Shown: piece by piece, positions 16,311-25,065 of the stretch
How the letters are laid out: each line of letters opens with the position of its first letter
Numbering within the stretch: position 1 is the first letter of the stretch
NCBI RefSeq assembly: GCF_020783315.1
Contig: NZ_CP086063.1
Span: 3,336,501-3,400,500 of the forward strand
Direction: 5' to 3'
DNA from: Ferruginibacter lapsinanis
GTDB taxonomy: Bacteria; Bacteroidota; Bacteroidia; Chitinophagales; Chitinophagaceae
Length of the DNA stretch: 64,000 nucleotides
Notes under the pieces: model-generated
Told to the model about the DNA's origin: nothing
The model's database searches: none
What the model saw: only the letters and a program-made list of their open reading frames with translations
Translations under genes and position numbers: made by a program

Positions 16311-16315
16311 CAATT

Positions 16316-16768
16316 ATGACAATCGTAAAGAGAAATGGCAATTTGCTGAACCACTTCCCTACACTTTTTGATGATTTCCTTAACCGTGATTTTTTTAATT
16401 GGGGGTTGACAAATTATTCAGACACCAACACTACGATCCCTGCAGTCAACATTAAGGAAACCACAGATAATTATGAGGTTGAGGTTGCAGCACCTGGCAT
16501 GACAAAAAAAGACTTCAAAGTTCAGCTTGAAGGAAACATGCTTACCATCAGTTCTGAAAAGACTACCGACAAAAAGGAAAGTGATGATGTAAGGTATGCC
16601 ACCCGTGAATTTAGTTATCAATCTTTTTCAAGAACTTTCAACTTGCAGAAAGATGTGGTTGACACCGAAAAAATTCAGGCGAAATATGAGGATGGTGTAT
16701 TGCATCTGTTGATTCCAAAAATGGAACATGCAAAACAAAAACAGCCAAGGCTGATCGAAATTTCCTAA
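16316..16768 (+). CDS. Hsp20/alpha-crystallin small heat shock protein
   Basis: 150 residues. A holdase chaperone that forms oligomers and keeps unfolding proteins soluble. The alpha-crystallin domain (about 42-140) has VNIKETTDNYEVEVAAPGM, the FKVQLEGNMLTISSEK strand pair and the A-x-YEDGVLHLLIPK ending; a C-terminal I-x-I-like tail is PRLIEIS. The N-terminal part (NHFPTLFDDFLNRDFFNW) is the usual hydrophobic arm. A second copy lies at 39297-39737. Upstream are a sigma-54-like element, a 14-bp direct repeat and a strong ribosome binding site, which suggests strong inducible expression. Confidence 0.95.
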   Translation: MTIVKRNGNLLNHFPTLFDDFLNRDFFNWGLTNYSDTNTTIPAVNIKETTDNYEVEVAAPGMTKKDFKVQLEGNMLTISSEKTTDKKESDDVRYATREFSYQSFSRTFNLQKDVVDTEKIQAKYEDGVLHLLIPKMEHAKQKQPRLIEIS

Positions 16769-16784
16769 GTAGTCGCTTTTCAGT

Positions 16785-16825
16785 AAACAATAAGCGTTGC
16801 TTTATTAAAGCAACGCTTATTGTTT
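16785..16825 (+). terminator. Strong terminator after hsp20
   Basis: Near-perfect 20-bp palindrome, AAACAATAAGCGTTGC...GCAACGCTTATTGTTT, with TTTATTAAA at the tip. Confidence 0.75.
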
Positions 16826-16879
16826 GATCATGATCTCACATATACGCCAACACATAAAACCTACCCCCCTCCTCTTTTT

Positions 16880-16911
16880 TTTGCCTATCTCGTATCTAGC
16901 ATTTATATTTG
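16880..16911 (+). promoter_or_regulatory. Promoter of the 16950 membrane protein gene
   Basis: TTTG (16880-16883), 20 bases, TATATTTG (16904-16911): complete match to the Bacteroidota consensus, 38 bases before the ATG. Confidence 0.6.
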
Positions 16912-16949
16912 ACCGTATTTGACTACCTAAACTTAAAAAAACACCTCCT

Positions 16950-17672
16950 ATGTTTGGAGAAACATTTGCTTACGGTCTTCGATTGATGACCCATGTAGAG
17001 TTCTGGATATCGATATTGTTATATTGTTTTGTACTGGGCATCTTTTACCTGGCCGTTGGTTATTCAATGAAAAGAAATGAAGAAAAGCATGGATCGGCTT
17101 TTGTTGCTTTCATCACAAAATTATTCAGAGGGCCATTATTACAAGCTATCATTGGCGGTATTTTCCTGATCGAACTCATCCCGATCTTATCAGGTGGCGA
17201 AGATTTTGCCAGCCCGGAATTCTTATTGATACATTGGTGGAGCATTGCCAAAGCAGGTGTTATTTCAACTGCTGTTGTTTTCATCCTCTCAGTTATCCCA
17301 TTCATTCGTGATCAAATCATTAAAGTACCCGGCACTACCCTGTTCCTTCAGGGAACCATCATCTTCCATCTTTTGGCCAATGAAACTTTAACAGACATCG
17401 TAAAACAAGAAGACGCCAATGCGGTTGTATTACCTAGCTTTACCGCAACCGTAGGACTGCTGCTCTTGCTCATCGTACTCTTATATATTGTATCCCGTTT
17501 TATCAGTTTCCTGCTGATAAAGCTTAAAATACTGGATGAATACGCTATTAAAAGACACACATTCCTGATTGGAAATTTTGTAGGCGTATTCCCTGCCATT
17601 TTTAGTTTGTGCATTTATTGTGCTTACATAAGATTGCTGGTAATTGATGTGGCTACAAAATCTCTTTCGTAA
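16950..17672 (+). CDS. Hypothetical six-helix membrane protein
   Basis: 240 residues, not recognised. Hydrophobic segments: about 17-39 (FWISILLYCFVLGIFYLAVGY), 61-77 (LLQAIIGGIFLIELIPIL), 95-117 (IAKAGVISTAVVFILSVIPFI), 127-142 (TLFLQGTIIFHLLA), 163-187 (FTATVGLLLLLIVLLYIVSRF) and 208-228 (FLIGNFVGVFPAIFSLCIYC). Six helices, no obvious catalytic motif. It has its own TTTG-N20-TATATTTG promoter and lies between hsp20 and the acyl-ACP desaturase, so a stress or membrane role is possible but unproven. Confidence 0.7.
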   Translation: MFGETFAYGLRLMTHVEFWISILLYCFVLGIFYLAVGYSMKRNEEKHGSAFVAFITKLFRGPLLQAIIGGIFLIELIPILSGGEDFASPEFLLIHWWSIAKAGVISTAVVFILSVIPFIRDQIIKVPGTTLFLQGTIIFHLLANETLTDIVKQEDANAVVLPSFTATVGLLLLLIVLLYIVSRFISFLLIKLKILDEYAIKRHTFLIGNFVGVFPAIFSLCIYCAYIRLLVIDVATKSLS

Positions 17673-17850
17673 AAAAGCAGGCTGTATTATTATTTTTTAA
17701 AATACGACATCCTGCATTATTCAGACATACAGCGTCCCGAAACCCTTATCCATCAACAAATAAGACCACCCAAGTTTAAAAGCACTACTTTTACATGGGT
17801 TTATCATTATAATTGAAAAGCAGCATAGTTAAAATAAATCCAACAATCTA

Positions 17851-18825
17851 ATGAAATTGAGCAATACGAGAATTGAGGTAATGAATCACTTAGCCAAAGA
17901 TATGGACACCATCATTGGCGATTATCTTAAAAGCATTGATACCAATTGGCAACCATCCGATCTTTTACCCGAAAGCAATAGTGAGCATTTTTTAAGAGAA
18001 GTAGCAGAATTGCAATTACAATGTAAAGAACTTCCCTACGATTATTTAGCAGTACTGGTAGGTGATGTTATTACTGAAGAGGCTTTGCCTACTTACGAAA
18101 GCTGGCTGATGGATGTAGAAGGCATTGATAAAACCAAATCGGAAGGCTGGAGCAAATGGGTACGCATGTGGACAGCTGAAGAGAACCGTCATGGTGATCT
18201 GTTGAATAAATATCTATACTTATCCGGCCGTATCAATATGAGGCAAATGGAGATCAGTACACAATACCTGATCGCAGATGGTTTTGAGATCGGCACTGCA
18301 AGAGACCCCTATAAAAACTTTGTATACACTTCCTTCCAGGAACTGGCCACCAATATTTCACACAGGCGTACTGCTACCCTGGCAAAAAAACATGGCAACG
18401 ATCAGCTGTCAAAAATTTGTGGTGTAATTGCCTCTGATGAACTACGACATGCAAAAGCTTACAAAAGTTTTATTGGTAAGATATTCGAGATAGACCCCAG
18501 CGAAATGATGCTGGCTTTTGAAGATATGATGCGGAAAAAAATTGTTATGCCTGCACATTTCCTTCGTCAGCAAGGTGAAACGATCGGCACAGCTTTTTCT
18601 CATTTCAGCGATGCTGCTCAACGTTTAGGAGTTTACACCAGCCTCGATTATACAGATATCTTAGAATCCCTGATAGAAGATTGGAATATCGCCAACATTG
18701 GCGATCTTACCGGCGCTGCAGAAAAAGGCAGAGACTATATCATGGGCTTACCGCAAAGATTCAGGCGTATTGCTGAAAGAGGTTTAAAAGCACCGATAGA
18801 ATATCAGTTTAACTGGATCTATTAA
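17851..18825 (+). CDS. Acyl-ACP desaturase (soluble stearoyl-ACP 9-desaturase type)
   Basis: A soluble di-iron enzyme that desaturates acyl chains on acyl carrier protein, needing ferredoxin-type electrons. 324 residues with iron ligands in ITEEALPTYE, EENRHGD (ExxH) and SDELRHAKA (ExxH). MWTAEENRHGDLLNKYLYLSGR is the family's core helix. Together with the membrane desaturase 1.8 kb upstream, the cell has two chemically different routes to unsaturated lipids in one neighbourhood. A hairpin element of the 14-kb type follows the gene. Confidence 0.93.
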   Translation: MKLSNTRIEVMNHLAKDMDTIIGDYLKSIDTNWQPSDLLPESNSEHFLREVAELQLQCKELPYDYLAVLVGDVITEEALPTYESWLMDVEGIDKTKSEGWSKWVRMWTAEENRHGDLLNKYLYLSGRINMRQMEISTQYLIADGFEIGTARDPYKNFVYTSFQELATNISHRRTATLAKKHGNDQLSKICGVIASDELRHAKAYKSFIGKIFEIDPSEMMLAFEDMMRKKIVMPAHFLRQQGETIGTAFSHFSDAAQRLGVYTSLDYTDILESLIEDWNIANIGDLTGAAEKGRDYIMGLPQRFRRIAERGLKAPIEYQFNWIY

Positions 18826-18840
18826 TACTTCATCATACCA

Positions 18841-18878
18841 CTCCCCGCCATTAACAGATCTGTTGCTGAACACATCTG
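18841..18878 (+). repeat. Hairpin element (copy 4)
   Basis: CTCCCCGCC followed by arms CAGATCTGTT/AACACATCTG (one mismatch) with loop GCTG (18855-18878). Same layout and same position after a plus-strand gene as the copies at 13.6-14.7 kb, with a different stem sequence. Confidence 0.6.
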
Positions 18879-18995
18879 ATCGCCGTTTTATTTGATGACT
18901 TATATCATTTTTAGTTTTGATAAACATCATAGATGTTAGTATAACTATTGAGCAACTTTGTTTTGCTTATTTGGATACAATCTAAAACAAATGTT

Positions 18996-19376
18996 ATGAG
19001 TTACACAAATGCAAAACATATTGGCAATGCCCACCAGGAATGGCTGAATGAACTTGATTTTTTTGAAAAAGAGATCGGAATACTAGAAAGGCGACTGGCT
19101 GAAGTGAACAGCAAAAATACCAGTAACGAATCAAGGGCCGAAGTAGAACATTTTCAAAATCAGTTCATCGTTCAGCGAAATAATATTTCTGAATTAAAAC
19201 ATTCCATTAATGAAAACAAACACCTGGTATTTGAAGATGCTCAACAACATGCAGGTCATGTAAAAGTGATCCGTATGGATGAATATAAAAGGTTTGAAGA
19301 TGAGATTGTTGCTTCTGAAAAAATATTGTACGAGTTACGCCAGGAGTTTAATAAATACGCAGCCAAATGGATGTGA
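18996..19376 (+). CDS. Hypothetical coiled-coil protein
   Basis: 126 residues from ATG at 18996; the frame reaches back to 18948, but the extra residues (MSNFVLLIWIQSKTNV) fit a leader poorly and the internal MSYTNAKHIGNAHQEW is a natural start. It is almost entirely helical, with heptads rich in Glu and Lys (WLNELDFFEKEIGILERRLAE, NNISELKHSINENKHLV). No signal peptide. Not recognised. It lies in the stress group just before the candidate ncRNA and the universal stress protein. Confidence 0.65.
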   Translation: MSYTNAKHIGNAHQEWLNELDFFEKEIGILERRLAEVNSKNTSNESRAEVEHFQNQFIVQRNNISELKHSINENKHLVFEDAQQHAGHVKVIRMDEYKRFEDEIVASEKILYELRQEFNKYAAKWM

Positions 19377-19497
19377 TCTTTTTTCATATAGCTATTAATA
19401 CTAATTCGGAAATAAATATTTCCGGATCAAATATAAATAATGATAAAAGTCATAGCACCTTATGATGCCTGTCATTTTTTATATATGCTACCAAAAA

Positions 19498-19619
19498 TAT
19501 CTTTGTACAACTGATTGAAACTCTATTAACCATTACGATAAAAAAGTTAAAGAACTTTAGTACAGATGTGAAGGTTAACACAGCAAGAACCCCTGTCTTA
19601 TTGATGGGGATTTTTGTTT
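19498..19619 (+). ncRNA. Candidate small RNA with its own promoter and terminator
   Basis: The 345-base gap 19377-19721 has no plausible gene. It contains TATCTTTG (TAnnTTTG) at 19498-19505. After that come TTAACC (19526-19531), pairing with GGTTAA (19573-19578), an inner hairpin AAAGTT-AAAG-AACTTT (19543-19558), and a terminator CCCC...GGGGATTTTTG (19590-19615). A transcript of about 108 bases (19512-19619) is predicted. No -33 TTG is obvious. The same gap also has a CGGAAAT/ATTTCCG hairpin at 19407-19424 that may end the previous gene. Confidence 0.45.
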
Positions 19620-19721
19620 TACAGCAAACTGTAAATACTATCTTCATTCACTTCTTAAACTGACGGGCATCATTTTTACACAACTTATATTGCCATACAT
19701 TACAGTATTAAAAATACTGCC

Positions 19722-20546
19722 ATGAATACAATTATTATTCCCACCGACTTTTCGCCTACTGCAATCAATGCGATGAACTATGCTGTAGGTATGGCTAAAG
19801 AGATCAACGCAAGTATCATTTTGTTTCATGCATATCAGATACCTATGACAATTAGTGAGGTACCTGTACAAATGGTAAACATTGAAGAGATGAGAAAAGA
19901 TGCTGAAAAACATTTACAATTACTTAAGGAAAAAATAGAACATGTTACTTCCGGCTCACTCAAGATATATAAAGAATGCAGATTGGGAAATACCGAAGAC
20001 GAACTGGAAGATTACTGTAAATCTATTGATCCGATCGCTATCGTAATGGGATCAAGAGGATCTTCAAATCTAGACCGAGTATTGTTTGGCAGCACCACTC
20101 TTACTGTTATACGCCATTTGAGTTGGCCGGTAATTGCCATCCCTCCGGGAAAAGAATATCATCCCATTAAAAAAATAGGATTTGCCTGCGACTTTAAGCA
20201 TGTGGTAGAAACAACACCAGTGGATACGATAGAAAAATTCGCCAAATTATTCAATGCTGAGTTACACATATTGAATGTAGATTATCAAGACAAACACTTT
20301 ACTCCCGATACTCCACATGAGTCTGTGTTATTACATACAATGCTGGAAGACCTTAAACCAACCTACCACTTTATCGAAGATGCCGATATAGGTAATGGCA
20401 TTAACAGGTTTGCAGAAGAAAATAATATTGATCTCATTATCGCAATTCCAAAAAAACATAAATTATTGGAAAGTATTTTTCATCAAAGCGGCAGCAAAAA
20501 AATATTATTTGCATCACACATCCCTATCATGTGCATACATGAATGA
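19722..20546 (+). CDS. Universal stress protein, two UspA domains
   Basis: 274 residues. The N-terminal UspA domain (about 1-145) begins NTIIIPTDFSPTAINAMNYA and has the nucleotide-binding loop GSRGSSNLDRVLFGSTT (Gx2Gx9G-S), so it should bind ATP. The C-terminal domain (about 150-274, KIGFACDFKHVVETTPVDTI) lacks a clear loop (IAIPKKHKLLESIFHQSG), which is usual for the degenerate half of tandem Usps. It closes the stress and membrane-lipid group of 15-20.5 kb and converges with the his operon. Confidence 0.93.
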   Translation: MNTIIIPTDFSPTAINAMNYAVGMAKEINASIILFHAYQIPMTISEVPVQMVNIEEMRKDAEKHLQLLKEKIEHVTSGSLKIYKECRLGNTEDELEDYCKSIDPIAIVMGSRGSSNLDRVLFGSTTLTVIRHLSWPVIAIPPGKEYHPIKKIGFACDFKHVVETTPVDTIEKFAKLFNAELHILNVDYQDKHFTPDTPHESVLLHTMLEDLKPTYHFIEDADIGNGINRFAEENNIDLIIAIPKKHKLLESIFHQSGSKKILFASHIPIMCIHE

Positions 20547-20576
20547 TCTAAACAGGATCGTGTTCTTGTAAATTAT

Positions 20577-22403
20577 TTATGGTATGATCAGATGTCCGCT
20601 GGCAAGCGTAATTTGCTTCTGCACAAATTTTGCAACATATTTACCTGTAGATAACACCAAGGACACTCCTTTGGTATAATTAGCTTTTATCGTGATCGCT
20701 TTTCTTGTAGCAACTAATTGTTGTTTATCGTTGTAAACGTATAGAGTCCCGGTTATACTATTTTTTGTACGATTGGCAATCACACAATTACTATCCTCAT
20801 AAAACATCAGGTATTTTTCAGGAGATGGCCTGCGCTTGAGACCGGTACTCCCTTTCACTAGTACCTTTTCTTCTTTGCACACAAAATAGCTTACCGTGTC
20901 TGCTAATTTTAAAGAAGATACACTTTCAGGAAAAGCTGCCAGCATCTTTTCAGGTGTGTAGCTCGTTCTTTCAAAATTTGTATAATCTTTAGGACAGGCC
21001 AAGTTAAGTTTACCGGGCAATGTAAACAGTTTGGTATTGGTAATTTTAATTCCCGTAACAGAAGCCTGCCATTCATTTTGATTGGCAGCATAGATCACTG
21101 AGTTCCTGATCTCACTTGTCAACGAATCTGTAGGCCCGCAACCACTGGAATGCCAGAAAAATCCACGATTGTATATTTTCATCGTACAGTCATCCAAAAT
21201 TATTTTCTCACTATTTAAAGGAAAAAAATATCCTCCGGGTTTCCGGGTTACCACTCCATTATATATATCGCTGAAATAACATCTTTTAAAGGATGTGATA
21301 TCCTTCACCTTCTGTACCATTTTATTTGGTACAGTGTGCACCACATTTCCATAAAATGAACAATCTGAAAAATGAATATCAACTCCCGGTATCCATGCCG
21401 ACCAATTATACATGCCTATAAATGTACAATTAGCGAAATTCATATTTCTTACCGTATTGGCTCCTACCGCCATCAACAGCCCACAGCCACGGTTATATGC
21501 AAATTCGCAATTAGTGAACTGTGCATAAGAAATATCTTTTTTTCTTTCCGGCTCAATATCTACACCGGCACTTGGTGCCGAATAAATATACAGCCTACCC
21601 GTATGATTGAACTTGCAATTGATGGCTGTCAAAGTATCTCCATCTACCCATGAGAATCCCTGCCTGCCATTATAACTTGATACCACATTTTCGAAACGAA
21701 GTTTATTGGCTCCGGCATTTTCTACTCCATCCAACGCAAAATGATGAACATTGATATCTACTAATTCGATATCACGTCCTTGATTGGTATAGATGCCTAC
21801 ATGAAATAATTGTCGTCCTACATCCCCCCAGGCCCCGCCAATTATACAATTATCCATATTGCCATCCAATTCGATATGCTTTATTTTTACGGTTGAACTG
21901 GAATTGATAGAAATAGCCCCTCCGATAGTAGCAGCAAATTTTACATCATAGTTTCGGCTAGCAGGGGTGCATTTAGGAATACCGAATCTTTGTTTATCAT
22001 AATAAAATGAACCGTAATAAAGTCCATCAGCATATTTTATCAGCGGACTTTGCCCTTGTTTGTTTGGAATTCCCTCAACAGTTAAGTTTGTAACATTCTT
22101 AAAAAAAAGCAGATCGGCTCCATTCATAAATCTTCTGGGAGTATCCACCACTTGTCTTCCTACTTTATATAACCCGAATGGAATAATTAATTTACCACAG
22201 CCTCCGCGTTTGTTGAAATAATCAGCAGCCAATTCAAATGCCGCATGGTCATTGGTTATCCCATCACCTTTTGCGCCAAAATCCTTAACAATATTTTTTT
22301 CAATATAGCCGGCACCACATTCGCTTTTTTGCGGATAGCCCTTACTGACTGAGAACAGTAATAACACCAGTAACGCAGCTATATACTTCGATAATTTTAC
22401 CAT
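20577..22403 (-). CDS. Secreted right-handed beta-helix protein (pectate-lyase-3-like)
   Basis: 608 residues. A signal peptide is visible at the N-terminus (KYIAALLVLLLFSVSKGYPQ). The segment VKDFGAKGDGITNDHAAFELA is the opening motif of pectate-lyase-3/GH28-like beta-helix proteins. Many short beta-turn repeats with Asn (DGNMDNC, NCKFNHTGR, NCEFAYNRGCG, DCSFYGN) follow to about residue 450, then a C-terminal beta domain. A polysaccharide lyase or hydrolase, or a binding protein, is possible; no catalytic set was identified. Its ATG overlaps the hisIE stop (TAATG), so it is read as the last gene of the his operon, which is odd for a secreted glycan protein. Confidence 0.8.
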   Translation of the reverse strand: MVKLSKYIAALLVLLLFSVSKGYPQKSECGAGYIEKNIVKDFGAKGDGITNDHAAFELAADYFNKRGGCGKLIIPFGLYKVGRQVVDTPRRFMNGADLLFFKNVTNLTVEGIPNKQGQSPLIKYADGLYYGSFYYDKQRFGIPKCTPASRNYDVKFAATIGGAISINSSSTVKIKHIELDGNMDNCIIGGAWGDVGRQLFHVGIYTNQGRDIELVDINVHHFALDGVENAGANKLRFENVVSSYNGRQGFSWVDGDTLTAINCKFNHTGRLYIYSAPSAGVDIEPERKKDISYAQFTNCEFAYNRGCGLLMAVGANTVRNMNFANCTFIGMYNWSAWIPGVDIHFSDCSFYGNVVHTVPNKMVQKVKDITSFKRCYFSDIYNGVVTRKPGGYFFPLNSEKIILDDCTMKIYNRGFFWHSSGCGPTDSLTSEIRNSVIYAANQNEWQASVTGIKITNTKLFTLPGKLNLACPKDYTNFERTSYTPEKMLAAFPESVSSLKLADTVSYFVCKEEKVLVKGSTGLKRRPSPEKYLMFYEDSNCVIANRTKNSITGTLYVYNDKQQLVATRKAITIKANYTKGVSLVLSTGKYVAKFVQKQITLASGHLIIP

Positions 22404-23005
22404 TATTTTTTATGGCGAGATTCCAACACCTGCAGAACATCCTGCAAAGAATGATCTTTCGCCTGTAGTAATATCAAATAATGAAACAACAGATCTGCCG
22501 CTTCACCTAAAAACAATTCTTTATTATTATCTTTTGCTTCAATCACAATTTCTACTGCTTCTTCCCCTACCTTCTGAGCAATTTTATTGATCCCCTTTTT
22601 GAACAGAGATGTGGTATAAGAAGCATCGGAAGGATTATTTTTTCTATCCGCAATAATTTGCTCCAATTGAAATAAAAAATCATTCGATTTATTTGTTTCA
22701 CCCCAGCAGGTATCAGTCCCCTTATGACAGGTAGGCCCAACAGGCTCCGCTTTGATCAATAAGGTATCATTATCACAATCTGCTTTGATATCTTTCAACA
22801 AAAGATAATGACCACTTTCTTCGCCTTTCGTCCACAACCTGTTTTTTGTACGACTGAAGAAAGTAACTTTCCGGAGCTCCTGCGTTTTAGCCAAAGCCTC
22901 TTCATTCATAAAACCCAGCATTAATACTGTACCGGTTTTATAATCCTGAATAATTGCAGGTACCAGGCCATCCGCATATTTTTTAAAATCTACCACTACG
23001 CTCAT
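22403..23005 (-). CDS. hisI: Bifunctional phosphoribosyl-AMP cyclohydrolase / phosphoribosyl-ATP pyrophosphatase
   Basis: Steps 2 and 3 of histidine synthesis fused (HisIE). 200 residues. The HisI domain (about 1-105) has [28 protein letters not shown] and the zinc and substrate residues in DCDNDTLL and [10 protein letters not shown]. The HisE domain (about 110-200) has [17 protein letters not shown] with the MazG-like Glu residues, and [13 protein letters not shown]. It overlaps hisF by four bases (ATGA) and the downstream beta-helix gene by one. Confidence 0.96.
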   Translation of the reverse strand: MSVVVDFKKYADGLVPAIIQDYKTGTVLMLGFMNEEALAKTQELRKVTFFSRTKNRLWTKGEESGHYLLLKDIKADCDNDTLLIKAEPVGPTCHKGTDTCWGETNKSNDFLFQLEQIIADRKNNPSDASYTTSLFKKGINKIAQKVGEEAVEIVIEAKDNNKELFLGEAADLLFHYLILLQAKDHSLQDVLQVLESRHKK

Positions 23006-23760
23006 AATCGTATATTTATTTTTTGTTGAGATAAATAATTTTTCAATTCAGGAATTCCTATTTCTTTATAATGAAAAATACTTGCAGCTAATGCAGCATC
23101 GGCTTTTCCGCCTTCAAACACTTCTTTAAAATGTTCCATTGTTCCTGCACCACCCGATGCAATGATCGGAACAGGCAATAACTCCGACAAAGCTGCTGTT
23201 ATGTCCAATGCAAAGCCGGCCTTGGTGCCATCATTATTCATGGAAGTCAATAATATCTCTCCGGCTCCTAAGTCCACAGCTTGTTTAGCCCAATCGATCG
23301 TTTTAGTTTCTGTTTTGGTTCTGCCACCATTTAGATACACATACCATTCACCATCTTCTTCTTTCTTAGTATCAATTGCCAATACAATACATTGATTCCC
23401 GAATTCTTTACTCATGTCAGCAATGATCTGCGGATTTTTGTATGCAGATGTATTGATAGAAATTTTATCTGCCCCGTTTTGTAATAAAACAGATACATCT
23501 TCTACCGTGCTGATACCGCCACCTACCGTAAAAGGAATATTAATAGCAGCTGCTACCTTTTTTACCAGTTCTACTAATGTTTTTCTTTTTTCTACCGTTG
23601 CGGTAATATCTAAAAATACTAATTCGTCTGCTCCTTGCTGTGAGTACAATAAAGCCAGCTCTACAGGATCTCCTGCATCACGTATATCAACAAAGTTCAC
23701 GCCTTTTACAGTTCTCCCTTCTTTAATATCCAGACAAGGTATAATTCTCTTCGTTAACAT
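23002..23760 (-). CDS. hisF: Imidazole glycerol phosphate synthase, cyclase subunit
   Basis: Uses ammonia from HisH to make imidazole glycerol phosphate and AICAR. 252-residue TIM barrel. [20 protein letters not shown] carries the catalytic Asp near residue 11; LAIDTKK carries the second (about 131). The phosphate-binding loops FTVGGGIS and IIASGGAG are present. It starts one base before the hisA stop region and overlaps hisIE by four bases, as expected for a tightly coupled operon. Confidence 0.97.
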   Translation of the reverse strand: MLTKRIIPCLDIKEGRTVKGVNFVDIRDAGDPVELALLYSQQGADELVFLDITATVEKRKTLVELVKKVAAAINIPFTVGGGISTVEDVSVLLQNGADKISINTSAYKNPQIIADMSKEFGNQCIVLAIDTKKEEDGEWYVYLNGGRTKTETKTIDWAKQAVDLGAGEILLTSMNNDGTKAGFALDITAALSELLPVPIIASGGAGTMEHFKEVFEGGKADAALAASIFHYKEIGIPELKNYLSQQKINIRL

Positions 23761-23761
23761 G

Positions 23762-24478
23762 TTAGTTGATCGTTGCTAATTGTTTCAATGTGATTTTACC
23801 TTCATAGATCGCTTTCCCGATAATGGCGCCGCCACAACCAATTTCTTTCAATTGCAATACATCATCGAAATTACTTACACCGCCACTTGCTATTAAATTG
23901 ATTTCAGGATGTTGCTCCATAATTTTTTTATACAGATCAATAGACGGACCTTCCATTACACCATCTTTGGAAATATCAGTGCAGAAAATATGCGTTGCCC
24001 CCAGACTCAATAATTTTCCAATAAAATCATAAATATTCAAACCGCTATCTTCCAGCCAGCCACCGATCTTGATTTTTTCATCCAACACATCAGCTCCGAT
24101 CAAAAACTTATCTGTACCGAATTCCATCAACCATTCTTCAATTACCTGTGGTTGCTTCACCGCCAAGCTTCCGATAGTTACTATATCTCCACCTGCATTT
24201 AAAATATCCGATACATCAGAAATCGTTTTTACACCCCCGCCAAAATCAATGATCAAATCTGTAGCTTCAGCAATTGATTCTAATACTTTGAGATTAACGA
24301 TCTTCCCTGCTTTGGCTCCATCTAAGTCAACCACATGCAAGCGTTTAATGCCTGCTGCTTCAAATTCTCTTGCAACCTCTGCAGGATTTTCGTTGTAGAT
24401 CTTTTTCTGTGCATAATCACCTTTTGTAAGGCGAACACATTTTCCATCTATGATATCTATTGCAGGAATGATCTCCAT
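23762..24478 (-). CDS. hisA: ProFAR isomerase (HisA)
   Basis: Amadori isomerisation of 5'-ProFAR to PRFAR, step 4 of the pathway. 238-residue TIM barrel: [19 protein letters not shown] with the catalytic Asp at about 8, [18 protein letters not shown], the second Asp in CTDISKDG (about 129) and LIASGGVS. HisF-like but with the HisA-type N-terminus. It overlaps hisH by one base (TAATG). Confidence 0.97.
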   Translation of the reverse strand: MEIIPAIDIIDGKCVRLTKGDYAQKKIYNENPAEVAREFEAAGIKRLHVVDLDGAKAGKIVNLKVLESIAEATDLIIDFGGGVKTISDVSDILNAGGDIVTIGSLAVKQPQVIEEWLMEFGTDKFLIGADVLDEKIKIGGWLEDSGLNIYDFIGKLLSLGATHIFCTDISKDGVMEGPSIDLYKKIMEQHPEINLIASGGVSNFDDVLQLKEIGCGGAIIGKAIYEGKITLKQLATIN

Positions 24479-25065
24479 TATTTGATATTTATAAAGTTTT
24501 TCAAAATTGTTTCTCCAACAGTTCCCGATTTTTCAGGATGAAACTGAACTGCATAAAAATTATCTTTTTGCAATGCCCCGCTGTAAGGAATAATATAGTC
24601 TGTTGTTGCTACTGTAGCATTGCACAATGCTGCATAATAACTATGCACATAATACACAAAAGCATTTTCCGCCAACCCATTAAAAAGAACAGATTTATAA
24701 TCGTAAATATTATTCCATCCTATTTGTGGCACTTTTTCTATATCCGACTTGAATAGCTTTACTTCTGTATCAAAAATACCTAATCCTTTTGTGTCGCCTT
24801 CTTCTGTATGATTGCACATCAGCTGAAAACCAACACAGATACCTAATACGGGCTGCGTCAATCCTTTTATAATTGTATCGAGGCTATTATCCTGCAAAGA
24901 TTGCATTGCCGCTTCTGCATGACCAACTCCGGGGAAGATCACCTTATCAGCGCTTTGCAACAAAGCTTCATCGTTTGTAACAATCGATTCCACACCCAAT
25001 CTATCCAAAGCATATTGAACACTTTGAACATTACCGGCATTATATTTTACTATTGCTACCTGCAT
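24478..25065 (-). CDS. hisH: Imidazole glycerol phosphate synthase, glutaminase subunit
   Basis: Class I glutamine amidotransferase that feeds ammonia to HisF. 195 residues. The nucleophile Cys is in LGICVGFQLM (family GICLGMQLL) near residue 77; His and Glu are in VQFHPEKSGTVG near 178. The N-terminus VAIVKYNAGNVQSVQYAL is typical. Both neighbours overlap by one base (TAATG): hisB upstream, hisA downstream. Confidence 0.96.
   Translation of the reverse strand: MQVAIVKYNAGNVQSVQYALDRLGVESIVTNDEALLQSADKVIFPGVGHAEAAMQSLQDNSLDTIIKGLTQPVLGICVGFQLMCNHTEEGDTKGLGIFDTEVKLFKSDIEKVPQIGWNNIYDYKSVLFNGLAENAFVYYVHSYYAALCNATVATTDYIIPYSGALQKDNFYAVQFHPEKSGTVGETILKNFINIK

Noticed and set aside
19450..19647. 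65-residue minus-strand frame in the gap before uspA
   Set aside because: No start context or family; it runs antisense to the promoter, stems and terminator of the candidate ncRNA.
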